A DNA stretch of 64,000 nucleotides from Paragonimus westermani (Eukaryota > Platyhelminthes > Trematoda > Plagiorchiida > Troglotrematidae). The DNA is taken from assembly GCA_008508345.1 (NCBI GenBank), contig QNGE01000939.1, positions 124,001 through 188,000 of the forward strand. The letters are read 5' to 3'. Below the pieces are notes generated by a model. It was not told the DNA's origin, made no database searches, and worked only from the letters and a program-made list of their open reading frames with translations. Numbering within the stretch: position 1 is the first letter of the stretch; each line of letters starts with the position of its first letter. Of this stretch, positions 49,860-59,350 are shown piece by piece. A program made the translations under genes and the position numbers.

Positions 49860-50687
49860 ATGGACGAAGTATTACGCGGACTCCCTTTTGCGTACGTCTA
49901 CACTGATGATGTTTTGAACGCTATCCGCTTAAACGAGGAACACCTTTCTCACCTTCGTGCTGTTTTTGAACGTTTTGCGCAATATGATATTAAAATCAAC
50001 ATCGACAAGTGTGCCTCCGGAGTTAACTCACTGGATTTCCCGAGACATCGCATAAACCAAACCGGTATCACACCTCTGCCAGATAGAGTTGAGTCTATTT
50101 CGACTTTTCCGATACAACTCCGACGATGTCTCGGCATACTCAACTACTACCGACATTTCATTCCCCATTGCGCGGACATTGTAAAACCTCTAACTGACAT
50201 AGTTGACTCTAAACGCAAGTCAGCTGAATTGTCACCTGAAGCCAAAGCAGCTTTCTCAACAGCAAAGGAAGCCTTATGTCATGCCACAAAACTGTGCTTC
50301 ATCAATTTCGATCCAAATGCTCGTCTCATTTTCACCACAGATGCATCAAACGCTACTCTCGGTGCGGACCTGGAACAGTCTGTGAATGGTGAACAGCAAC
50401 CCCTGGCCTTTTTCTCGCAAAAGTTGCAACCAGCACAGACTAAATACAGCACATTTGGATGTCAACTGCTAGCCATTTATTTGGCGATCCGTTATTTTCG
50501 GCATCTTTTGGAAGGTCGACATTGTGTTGTGCAAACCGATTACAAGCCTTTAACATTTGCTTTTCATGCTAAACCTGATCGGTACTCTCCGCGCGAAATC
50601 AGACATCTGGACTACATCTCCCAATTCACCACGGACATCCGACACCTACGTGGTGACGCCAATATCGTAGTTGATACATTATCATAA
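49860..50687 (+). pseudogene. pol: Pol segment: RT palm C and RNase H
   Basis: The segment resumes in the same register directly after the TAA. Motif C reads YTDDVL at residues 14-19, with both Asp kept but Thr where a small hydrophobic residue is usual. Then follow the RT thumb (LGILNYYRHFIPHCADIVKPL) and RNase H: the first Asp is kept in FTTDASNATLG, but the catalytic Glu region reads CQLLAIYLAI where the family has RELLAIY, so the Glu is replaced by Gln. TDYKPL keeps the third acidic residue. It ends with TAA at 50685 where the family continues into a short linker. Confidence 0.85.
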
Positions 50688-50726
50688 CCTGATGTCAACT
50701 CAGTCCAATCACCTCCTTCCTTCGAT

Positions 50727-51302
50727 TTGTCTCAAATGGCCACAGTCCAGCAATGCAGTGAGGACATGAAGGACGTTTCCATCTGTAAGTCCTTGAAATT
50801 GTCTACCATCCCTTTACCGACACAAGTTGGCAACATTTTGTGTGATACTTCAACGGGTACACCCAGACATTTCGTTCCACTTTCTTACCGACGCACTGGT
50901 TTCAATCATTTCCGCCGTTTATCTCATCCCGGAAAACGCGGCACACTGAAATTGATTACACAACGCTTTGTTTGGCCCTCTACGAACAATGACGTTCGCC
51001 TTTGGTCACAACACTGTCTGGAGTGCCAAAGGAGTAAAGTACACAAGCATACGGTTACCACACCAGGCACATTCTCCGAACCGGACGCCCGTTTTTTCCA
51101 TGTGCATCTTGACATCGTTGGCCCACTACCACCCTCCAACGATTGTACGCATATACTGATTGCAATCGACCGTTTTACCCGTTGGCCTTTAGCTGTGCTC
51201 ATCAGAGATATTTCGGCAGTGACAGTCGCTAAAACTTTCTTAAGACATTGGACCGCTAATTTTGGTGTGCCATCTACAATCACTACGGATCGAGGCACCT
51301 AG
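50727..51302 (+). pseudogene. pol: Pol segment: integrase zinc-binding and first half of core
   Basis: Same register. The zinc-binding region has RRLSHPG...C-x2-C ([12 protein letters not shown]); the first His of the HHCC set appears to be replaced by Arg (RRLSH where the family has H-x-LSH). The catalytic core shows the first Asp in [10 protein letters not shown] and the second in TTDRG. The segment is cut by TAG at 51300, where the family has Gln after TDRGT, consistent with CAG to TAG. Confidence 0.85.
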
Positions 51303-51329
51303 TTCCAGTCTTCTCTTTTTTGCAATTTC

Positions 51330-51674
51330 ATGCAGTTACTAGGTTCCTCGCACATCAAAACGACAGCATACCACCCTTGTGCTAACGGTTTAGTTGAACG
51401 TTTTCACCGACAACTGAAAGCCTCGATAACCGCTCAGTCCGACGCAACGAAATGGAGTGAACATCTATCACTCATTCTCTTCGGAATCCGGTCTACCGTT
51501 AAAGAGGACGTTGGCTGTACTACCTCTGAGTTACTTTACGGTACCAACTTGCATCTTCCAGGAGAACTGATTCATCCCTCGACTCATCCAGACCCAGGCG
51601 CGGACTACATTTTACGTTTACGACAACACATGCCCAGCCTTCGTTTCACACCAACCCGTAAACATTGGCGCTGA
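51330..51674 (+). pseudogene. pol: Pol segment: integrase core end
   Basis: It continues in the same register after the TAG. TTAYHPCANGLVERFHRQLK carries the catalytic Glu exactly 35 residues after the second Asp, completing DD35E. HLSLILFGIRSTVKED and TSELLYGTNLHLPGE are the usual following blocks. TGA at 51672 interrupts the C-terminal domain, which continues in the same register to 52034 with further stops at 51810, 51984 and 51990. Confidence 0.85.
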
Positions 51675-52034
51675 GAACAAAAATCTCCAGATTTGTTCAC
51701 ATGCAAATTTGTGTTTATGCGCCAAGACGCCACCAAGAAACCGTTACATCCACGATACCTCGGCCCCTTTAAAGTGGTTAAACGGGACGAGAAATTCTTC
51801 ATTATTGAATAGTCTGGACGAAGTGAATCGGTATCCATTGATCAGTTGAAACCAGCCTACACAGAACAAGATGTTGACCCACCTGAACCGACGTTGACTG
51901 AAAGCAACCCCTCTCCAGCCCCAACAGTATTACACTCCCCTGCAGCTCAGCCCCCTTGTTCCTCTGAACAACGTACCACACGTTGAGGGTGATCTGTACA
52001 CTGGCCGAAACATCTAACAGATTACTGTACATGA

Positions 52035-52871
52035 TATGACTATCGAGCGTTTGGTTTGTTTTCTCCTCATTGCCATTCTTTCGTCGTGTTTTCAACCCAC
52101 AAACGCTCTGGTGGGAGAGTTCTGTATCGTTTTGTACGCCATTTCCTGTTTCATACTTTTTATTAATATTCATGTCTTTTCATCTTCTTCAACCTCGCAT
52201 GTACACATGATGTTTGAACGAGATTAATCGATCCGCAGAGTAATCAATAATTTAAAATTACACTTCCGAGTTCACGAGTTCTGCTTTCTGTTCGCGTTCA
52301 GTGTCGGTGGCGTACAAATCTTTGGAAGAGTTAGAATTCAGCGGAATCAACCGTTTAGTTCGGCAAATTTATTTATTTGTTTATCTGTCGTTGGAATTAT
52401 CTCGGTCGTGACATCGAGACTATCTGGGGGGACACACGACAAGTAGTATCAGTGAGAATCTTAATTTGGTGTAGTGGAACACTAAACCAACGTGCCTCCA
52501 CGAACTATTGTGAGTTATTTGTTTTCCTTTTCATCAGATTTCGACTTCCTATTCACACCTGAGTTTCCATATACTGTTTAGATCCACTACACGTTGAGTT
52601 ATGTTTATTTTCCCGTTACCAATTTCACAAGGTAATCTCAGTCGCTGGAAAGCATGTACGAAGCATCAGTCTGAACTTCTTTATCTTGTGCACAATGCCC
52701 CAGGATAACACGTCACTATTTGAATCAAATCGTGTTTGGCTGTACCACACTAGTTTAATTGCTTTCGTTGGTCAATGACTCATTCGGCGGGGTACTGACA
52801 AATTCACAGGAAACTCTTCCCTCCCCTTCCGCAAATATGTATCGGAACTGTGGGATGAACCTCATTTAAAT
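52035..52871. other. Region after pol; LTR not identified
   Basis: The 3' LTR would be expected here. A G-run (GGGGGGA at about 52425) could be a polypurine tract and TGTAGTGGAAC near 52470 a possible LTR start. Without a second copy to compare, the ends cannot be set. The 63-codon frame at 52036-52227 is hydrophobic but is probably LTR sequence. No host gene was seen. Confidence 0.3.
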
Positions 52872-53071
52872 GCTACGCATTTCTTCTCATGACTAAACCA
52901 GGCATATTCACAGTATTGATACAAACCAAAGACCCCATCGTACTGAAAGATCTTAATAAGTATATTAAGTTCGGCACGCAACTGACGGAAGCGAACGTAG
53001 CCACCGGGTTTAGCTACGCATTTCTTCTCATGACTAAACCGGGCATATTCATAGTATTGAAACGAACCAAA
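52872..53071. repeat. Pair of 59-base direct repeats, 141-base offset
   Basis: The sequence starting GCTACGCATTTCTTCTCATG at 52872-52930 recurs at 53013-53071 with four mismatches in 59 positions (about 93% identity), separated by 82 unrelated bases. The offset of 141 is a multiple of three, so a plus-strand frame at 52889-53074 crosses both and encodes MTKPGIF twice. It is more likely a dispersed repeat unit or a partly eroded tandem repeat than a protein. Confidence 0.75.
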
Positions 53072-53668
53072 TGAAATTTCTCCGACGCCTTTTCACTTAC
53101 CAGTGAACATGTGTTGCAGATGGAGGCAAGTGGAATTAGGTTTTCTAAAAAGAACAACATTGAGTAATATCCATTGCTCAGCTGAGGTTTACTTGAGTGT
53201 CGTCTACATACTAAGCTTTCACGTGTAAGTTGTTGTGGTCACTGTCAAAATGTGCTCGACACGTTTAGAAGAGGATAGCAGAGGAGACGTACATGGTTTT
53301 GATATTATGAGGATAGAATTGTGTCATATAATTGGATATAATATGTATGCTGTTAAATTTAGTCAAATGTAACCTGCACATGAAGGGTGTCTTCGTGCGT
53401 CTGGCTTGATTAAGGTTTACTAGGTTCTCCAACCGACTCACACCAGTCAGTGAGAAACGCAAAATATTATAATCCAATGAAGAATTCCTTGGAGACTCCA
53501 AAATTTTGGCGTAGCCCCCTTTTCCTCCATGAAACAGATGCAGATTTCAGTCGCATATAGGTGTTTTAGATGGGTCGTGTTTAAACTGGTGGTTTCACAA
53601 TGAAAACCTGCAGGAGATGATAAGACACGACTCCTGAGTTGGTGGTATTGTGCACAGTGGATTGACTT
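53072..53668. other. Unassigned stretch, nothing recognised
   Basis: A minus-strand frame at 53265-53501 (78 codons) has no domain. The minus-strand frame at 53595-53795 overlaps the following feature in another register and may hold its frame-shifted continuation. Confidence 0.3.
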
Positions 53669-54157
53669 TCAGAAGTTGACTTGATACAACTCGGTTTTGT
53701 ATGAAAAATTTAAGGCAGATTTCAGTGATTCTTTGGATTTTGTGCAATACACAACCGGAAGTACTTTCGGTACATTCAAATTCATTCGGTGACAAAAGTG
53801 GAAATGGTTTAAAAGTCTTTTAGTTTGAATCGGCGGGTTTTCCGAAATAAGTTCACGAATCATCTTTTTGATAGTAAAACCAACACAGTAACACACTTAT
53901 AAGGAAACAACGATGGGAAATTCGGGACTACTAGATGAAGGCGGACTGATCAGTACCATGGAAGAGACCTTCAGAGAAAGTGAAATGCTTTGGATGTGCA
54001 ACAGAAAAGAGTCCTGTTGGATTAATTGGGGGACGATGAGGATTTTTCCATGAGCGGCTGTAATCAACAGAATAAAGAGAAGGTTGTGGATCACAGAATA
54101 TACGAAACGATAACAGTTTCTTGTGAACAAAACAAAATCTCGTGGATGAAAAATCAA
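53669..54157 (-). pseudogene. UDP-glycosyltransferase-like N-terminal exon, decayed
   Basis: The minus-strand register is open for 163 codons except for one TAA at 53897-53899. It begins with a hydrophobic segment (residues 22-34) that could be a signal peptide, followed directly by HGKILIVPQ, then a Ser/Leu-rich helix (DSFLLHIQSISLSL) and VSSMVLISPP. Signal peptide, KILxVP strand, helix, VxxLISP strand is the N-terminal order of GT1 UDP-glucuronosyl/glucosyltransferases (luminal acceptor domain, ER membrane). The usual GHxV before the second strand is missing, no ATG opens the frame and no C-terminal UDP-binding signature was found. So it is a fragment or pseudogene at best, possibly a chance match. 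Confidence 0.3.
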
Positions 54158-54718
54158 TAGTCCTTTGTTTTGGTGTACATAAAACCGAGTTTAGTCTTCG
54201 AATAGCAACAGCTTCTGTTGTCCTCAGACACTGTTCCGCTCTCGGGTCAGCAACACTAAATAGCGTTTTGAGCCAAACAGATATTAAACGCTGACATCTC
54301 CGACAGTCTCACTAATCCAACCAGATTCAAACTTGATGGTAGTTATTCGTCTAATACACACACAACAAAGTTCACCTTTCCCCCTCATTTAACTTGTCGG
54401 TGTCGTATCCTCCGGAAGCGTCTTTTCCAGTCGTGCCCAAACTTAGTTCACCTAACAAGCTCGCGTTCCTCTTTATCTTTCATGCTTGCTATCCTTGTAT
54501 TTACCCTCTTAAGTTTACCGTAGTAGCGGATGTGATACCAGCGAGTTGTTTGTGCAAAACACATTATTGATGTGCTCCAAAATATTTAGTTCTAACTGGC
54601 AACTTACGGCTTAACTGTTTTGTGGAATTATGAACCACTTACAGCTAGTTGGTATCTCACTGAATATTTGAAATCTTGAAAATCCTAATAATGAGCAGTC
54701 AATAGGGTACAATTCATT
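54158..54718. other. Unassigned stretch, nothing recognised
   Basis: No frame, repeat or motif was recognised. Decayed 5' parts of the following non-LTR element may be included, but no endonuclease motif is readable. Confidence 0.35.
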
Positions 54719-55015
54719 ATGATGGAGCGGCGTCATGTATACCGCCTGCCAACAGTTGCTGTATTTCTCGACTATAAAGGTACGTTCGATTCAGTGGATC
54801 GAGCCACACTTTTAGAGTCGCTCAAACGCAGAGGTGTGCCGACTAAGTACGTGAACATACTGTCGGCACTCTATTTCCATACTTCAGCTCAGGTTAGGGT
54901 TTACGGTGAGCTGTCCGACAGTTTCAGCACCATGAGCGGCGTACGTCAAGGCTGTCCGCTGTCACCATTTTTGTTTAATTTCGTCATAGACGAAATAATG
55001 GAGGATTGTCTCCGG
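54719..55015 (+). mobile_element. Non-LTR (LINE) reverse transcriptase fragment
   Basis: 99 residues are readable before the assembly gap. Motif A is VAVFLDYKGTFDSVDR (about residues 13-28) with the catalytic Asp, then a helix with LLESLKRRGVP and ILSALY, then the RT block GVRQGCPLSPFLFNF and VIDEIM. This wording is typical of non-LTR retrotransposon RT, not of LTR elements or telomerase. The YADD/FADD box would fall in the gap. The frame opens with ATG-ATG just where similarity starts, so the copy is 5' truncated near 54715 and the endonuclease is absent. No stop interrupts the readable part, so this could be a younger copy than the PLEs. The clade is not assigned. Confidence 0.85.
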
Positions 55016-55744
55016 NNNNNNNNNNNNNNNNNNNNNNNNNNNNNNNNNNNNNNNNNNNNNNNNNNNNNNNNNNNNNNNNNNNNNNNNNNNNNNNNNNNNN
55101 NNNNNNNNNNNNNNNNNNNNNNNNNNNNNNNNNNNNNNNNNNNNNNNNNNNNNNNNNNNNNNNNNNNNNNNNNNNNNNNNNNNNNNNNNNNNNNNNNNNN
55201 NNNNNNNNNNNNNNNNNNNNNNNNNNNNNNNNNNNNNNNNNNNNNNNNNNNNNNNNNNNNNNNNNNNNNNNNNNNNNNNNNNNNNNNNNNNNNNNNNNNN
55301 NNNNNNNNNNNNNNNNNNNNNNNNNNNNNNNNNNNNNNNNNNNNNNNNNNNNNNNNNNNNNNNNNNNNNNNNNNNNNNNNNNNNNNNNNNNNNNNNNNNN
55401 NNNNNNNNNNNNNNNNNNNNNNNNNNNNNNNNNNNNNNNNNNNNNNNNNNNNNNNNNNNNNNNNNNNNNNNNNNNNNNNNNNNNNNNNNNNNNNNNNNNN
55501 NNNNNNNNNNNNNNNNNNNNNNNNNNNNNNNNNNNNNNNNNNNNNNNNNNNNNNNNNNNNNNNNNNNNNNNNNNNNNNNNNNNNNNNNNNNNNNNNNNNN
55601 NNNNNNNNNNNNNNNNNNNNNNNNNNNNNNNNNNNNNNNNNNNNNNNNNNNNNNNNNNNNNNNNNNNNNNNNNNNNNNNNNNNNNNNNNNNNNNNNNNNN
55701 NNNNNNNNNNNNNNNNNNNNNNNNNNNNNNNNNNNNNNNNNNNN
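55016..55744. other. Assembly gap (729 N)
   Basis: An unbroken run of N. It hides the C-terminal half of the reverse transcriptase and probably the 3' end of the LINE. Open frames reported across it are meaningless. Confidence 0.99.

Positions 55745-55777
<33 letters not shown>
55745..55777. repeat. (ATG)11 microsatellite
   Basis: Eleven perfect ATG (equally TGA/GAT) units directly at the 3' edge of the gap. Many trematode-type LINEs end in simple repeats, so this may be the element's tail. It may also be why assembly broke here. Confidence 0.95.
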
Positions 55778-55779
<2 letters not shown>

Positions 55780-57489
55780 TGCTCAGTGGTTTGATTTCTG
55801 TGATGGTCTGTGATACTTTATTACTCGAAACATTCAGACATCAAACGCCAAAAACAGCCGCAAACACAAATGAGTTGTAAACAACTATGTAGAACTGGAA
55901 TAAATATGATATAAGCCACAAGCGTTAAGCGTTATCTCTCGTGGAATTCTCAACCCCATGAAATTTACAGACAGCATATTGCACTGAACACAGTTCATGC
56001 CTCTGAAATCTAAGGTCACATTCAGAGAGAAAACTGGGACGTTATATAAGTGGAAACGATTCACTGAGGTCAACTAAGTCGCTGGATCAATAAACGACAA
56101 AAGTAACAAGAATTTTTTCTCACGTAGACAAAACAGACTCAACTGTTGAACGACAAGCAGCTCTTTGGATATGATGGACAGTCCCGAGTAAAACGGCAAG
56201 TTTGGACTAACTCCATAGACTGTCAAGACTATCCCGAAGTCCCCAGAAAATAATAATATCGTTACCACCGATGGAATACCGAGAAGTAATGCGAAGTTAG
56301 AAAGATGAGCAGATGGGCTAGTTTCATGAGAAAACGGCTGTAATCTTAGGTACGCGTTTCAATCAGAGGAAGTAAAACTATTCTAGTGGTATTAAAAAGC
56401 ATAATATCCATTACAGAGCCCCTTCTACGGAGAATAAAGACCCTGACTAGTTTAAAGAATGAGATAGATGTATTTTTGAAATGAGGCCATGTGCAAGAGT
56501 TCCCAAATGAAAATTGGAAAACGCAGTGATCTGCTGAAAAAATCATTTGAATTAGTGGTTAAATTTTGAGGGCTGAGTTGGTTACATGTTGAGCACCAGT
56601 CGCAAGCGATCGCAGATTTTCCATTCACATAGAACATTTGGATGAAACATTTCAATAAGAAACGTTATGCTGCATTTTAACATTAACTTACACTCACTGG
56701 TGTTGCACACCCTCACTTGGACTACAATGTGTAGTCTGATGCTGAAGTTTGTTATCCGGAACTGGTAACTCCGAAGCCACTAACCTCAAAGTCGGCTTGA
56801 TTAGATGATCATATCGGAGCGCTCAAACACAATGTTTTGTGAATAGCACTCAGGTTAGTAGAGCATTTCGAAGAAAACAATGAACACAGACGCTCTTCTC
56901 TGCTCTCCTCCTCTACAACTCTGTGGTAGGAACTTTTCACTCAGTATTAAACAACCGACTTGATTACTAATAAGCTCCACTTAGGATGAAACTCGAAGTG
57001 GACACATCCTCTAGGAGTGGGCCGGTGGAAGTGTCAGTCTTAATTTGAAAACGTTGGTCAGATATGAGTGGAATTTAATTTATGACAGTAGCTTTCAGCA
57101 ATCAGTTCTGTGCTTGTAGTAGCTGCTCACTCCGACATATTCATGGAATTCTTTCGCATTTGACGATATCACACTCTTTCAAAAAGGGCAGTAGAATAAA
57201 TTGGGTCTGTTGTAACGTTCCAACATCAAGACACATTTGTTCTCTGTATGAAACGATTAGTTTCTCTCAGAAGTTTGAACGAAGGAATTAGAACACGAAA
57301 ACTGGTAGATGCAAGCATTTCTTATTGATTCGTCAGTACAAAATTTATAATATTTTTCTAGGGTATCCATTGGTCCTCTGAATATGACTTAAATCGATCG
57401 CTTACAGGAGCCATGTGCGAAGTACGCTAAAGAACCATTTCCAATGGATCCCAGTGAGTAAGTATTAAACTATTCTTCACTACAGTTGT
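55778..57489. other. Unassigned stretch, weak minus-strand frames
   Basis: Minus-strand frames at 55885-56073, 56074-56268, 56346-56546 and 56452-56655 are short and partly hydrophobic. They lie on the same strand as the glycosyltransferase-like fragment, but none shows a UDP-binding or other signature. Nothing else was recognised. Confidence 0.3.
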
Positions 57490-59350
57490 ATTTGTTACAG
57501 CTAGACGCGTTGGCCCTAGTTCTTGATTATAAACTACCGTCGCGCAAGCCTAATCTTATTTATACTAAGGCCTAATTTGAGAACCTTCTCGATCAGTTGC
57601 GCGAGTTCCAATCAGTTAGTGCTGACAACCTAGTCTGGTTACAAACTAAATTCACTGTCATAGCTCATGGGTTTATCATGACTTCGATCAACGGCTGGTA
57701 TGCTATTACCGAGCAACACTTGCAGTCGTTAAGAAAGTTCAAAGCAAAAACGTTGTAATACTCAAGCCAAATAAGAGCCCTGGAACCGTCATTTCAAACG
57801 AATATGCATATGTCCAGAAGATGTTGTCAGTATTGAGTGATCACACGAAGTTTCGACGAAGTGACAGAATGGACAAGGTCACCAAAGTAAAAGACGGCGC
57901 GGGACGACATCTGCAACTGCTCTTACCGCTGCGGATCGTTGATGAAATAACCTATAAATCCCTAAAACCATGTTGATCTTCAACATCCCAGATGTACAGC
58001 ATACCGAAGATGCATAAGTATGGGATGCTACCTTGGTCAATTTTAGCAATGAAAAACTCTTTAAACAAAAGTTGGTCGCTATTTCAACTCCATTGAAACA
58101 AAGGTTTCAGGCACATTCCATCGAAGATTGCCTTGCTGTTCACAAACATTTCTCTGCATGAAACAATCGATTATATTTGTGAGCTCATTCAAGCAAATCA
58201 CCTTGTATCGCTACTCCCAAACAATGCACCAAAAGAAAGGTTGCTGCTCTGCACTGAGAATGTCCGTTTTCGTTTACTTAAGCGCTCCTACCGTTGAGCA
58301 GATGGACTGGTGGTGGGAAGTCCGTTGGGTCCCCTCTTATCAGACTTGCTTATGTTAAGAATTGAGTAACTGCCGAGATTGCAGGCTTGTTATATTACAA
58401 GCGTTACGTCAACGACACGTTAATAGTCAGTCGATCCAAACAGGTAATAGACAACCTAGTATAACGCTTAAATAGTTGTCACCCTAACCTGAAGGTTACG
58501 TGTGAATTTGGGTCCGACAACTGTCCGCCATTTCTAGACATACTCACAAGTCGACGAGAAGATGGCTCGATTAGAAGAGCTGTCTATAGGAAGTCCACGT
58601 GGTCCGGTCAATACCCAAACTTCAACAGCTTCACACCGGTCCAACATGAGCGAGCGCTAGTAAATACGTTGTTCACACGTGCAAGACGAATTTCCACTCA
58701 TGACAGTCTTGCAGAGGAACGAGACCTGATCATTTCTGTCTTACAGTCTAATGGTTACCTTGAAAATTTCATAGAGGGGCATAGCACACAAAAAAGCACA
58801 GTCCAAAGAAGTGATCATCGTAGAAGAAAAGAGGGTTTACATAGGGTTGCCCTTTAAGAGTGACCACGTCATGTGACAATCAACACAACGACCGATAAAT
58901 TCAAATAGAGGAACTTTTAATACAGCTGAACTCCGTGTACTCTCTCTGGGACCCAGAAGCTATCAGTGCTTTCAATCAAAGGGGACCAGCCCATCGGTAC
59001 CAGATCATATTGTGTCTACCAATTTACATTTGACTGCGAAAGCTTTGCATAGACAGAACCGAAAGATGCCTGATCTCCAGAATGAAGAAACACTTGCCTA
59101 AATGGGTTCAAAATTCAGTGTTACCGAAAAACGGCAATGTTGTGGAAACAAGTGAACAGCCAGTTCCATAAGTCGCTAGACGCATCCTGACCACTGGTCA
59201 CCCTATCGATCCAGCTTGTGCATTCAGAATCCTGTTGCATCATACTAATTCAAGATACCTGCGTTTTACTGAAGCGGGCGCAATCAATCGCCTCAAGTGA
59301 GCTCTCTGTGTTCGGAAGCAAGTGTTTGTGATATTGACCCTTTCCTGGAC
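57490..59350 (+). mobile_element. Penelope-like element, RT plus GIY-YIG, inactivated
   Basis: The full PLE order can be read across several frames. LDALALVLDYKLPS (from about 57501) and FENLLDQLREFQSVS form the N-terminal part. IPKMHKYGMLPWSILAM (about 57996) is the IPKxYGLPKxHK block. LFTNISLHETIDYICELI (about 58134-58187) is the motif A region, and GLVVGSPLGPLLSDLLM (about 58300-58350) is motif B. KRYVNDTLIVS follows (YVND at 58405-58416), then PPFLDILTSRREDGS and ARRISTHDSLAEERD...NGYLENFIE (to about 58780). The GIY-YIG part has IDRTERCL, KKHLPKWVQ, GHPIDPACAFRIL, RFTEAGAINRLK and CVRKQVFVILTLSW (to about 59350). Both catalytic Asp positions checked are changed (motif A Asp to Lys, YVDD to YVND) and stops and frameshifts are frequent, so it is dead. 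No terminal repeats were identified. Confidence 0.85.

Larger units (their letters stand above)
48990..52034 (+). mobile_element. Ty3/gypsy retrotransposon pol, CsRn1-like, 5' truncated
   Basis: One register runs from 48990 to the natural C-terminal stop at 52032-52034 (1015 codons). It contains, in order, an aspartic protease (DTGAELS at about 49005-49025), reverse transcriptase, RNase H and an integrase with an intact DD35E triad, a GPF-type module (PRYLGPFKVV, about 51754-51783) and the terminal VHWPKHLTDY-type end. There is no frameshift, but there are eight in-frame nonsense codons at 49065, 49842, 50685, 51300, 51672, 51810, 51984 and 51990. Domain order PR-RT-RH-IN and RT wording place it in Ty3/gypsy, nearest to the CsRn1 type known from trematodes. 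Gag, both LTRs, the primer-binding site and the polypurine tract were not found. The copy cannot encode a full polyprotein. Confidence 0.9.

Noticed and set aside
50924..51298. 124-codon minus-strand frame opposite the integrase
   Set aside because: It is an antisense shadow of the conserved integrase register.
54719..55813. 364-codon frame spanning the N run
   Set aside because: Only the first 99 codons are sequence; the rest is assembly gap and an ATG microsatellite.
58128..58358. 76-codon plus-strand frame inside the PLE
   Set aside because: It is a shadow register; the PLE motif A and B are read in another frame at the same place.
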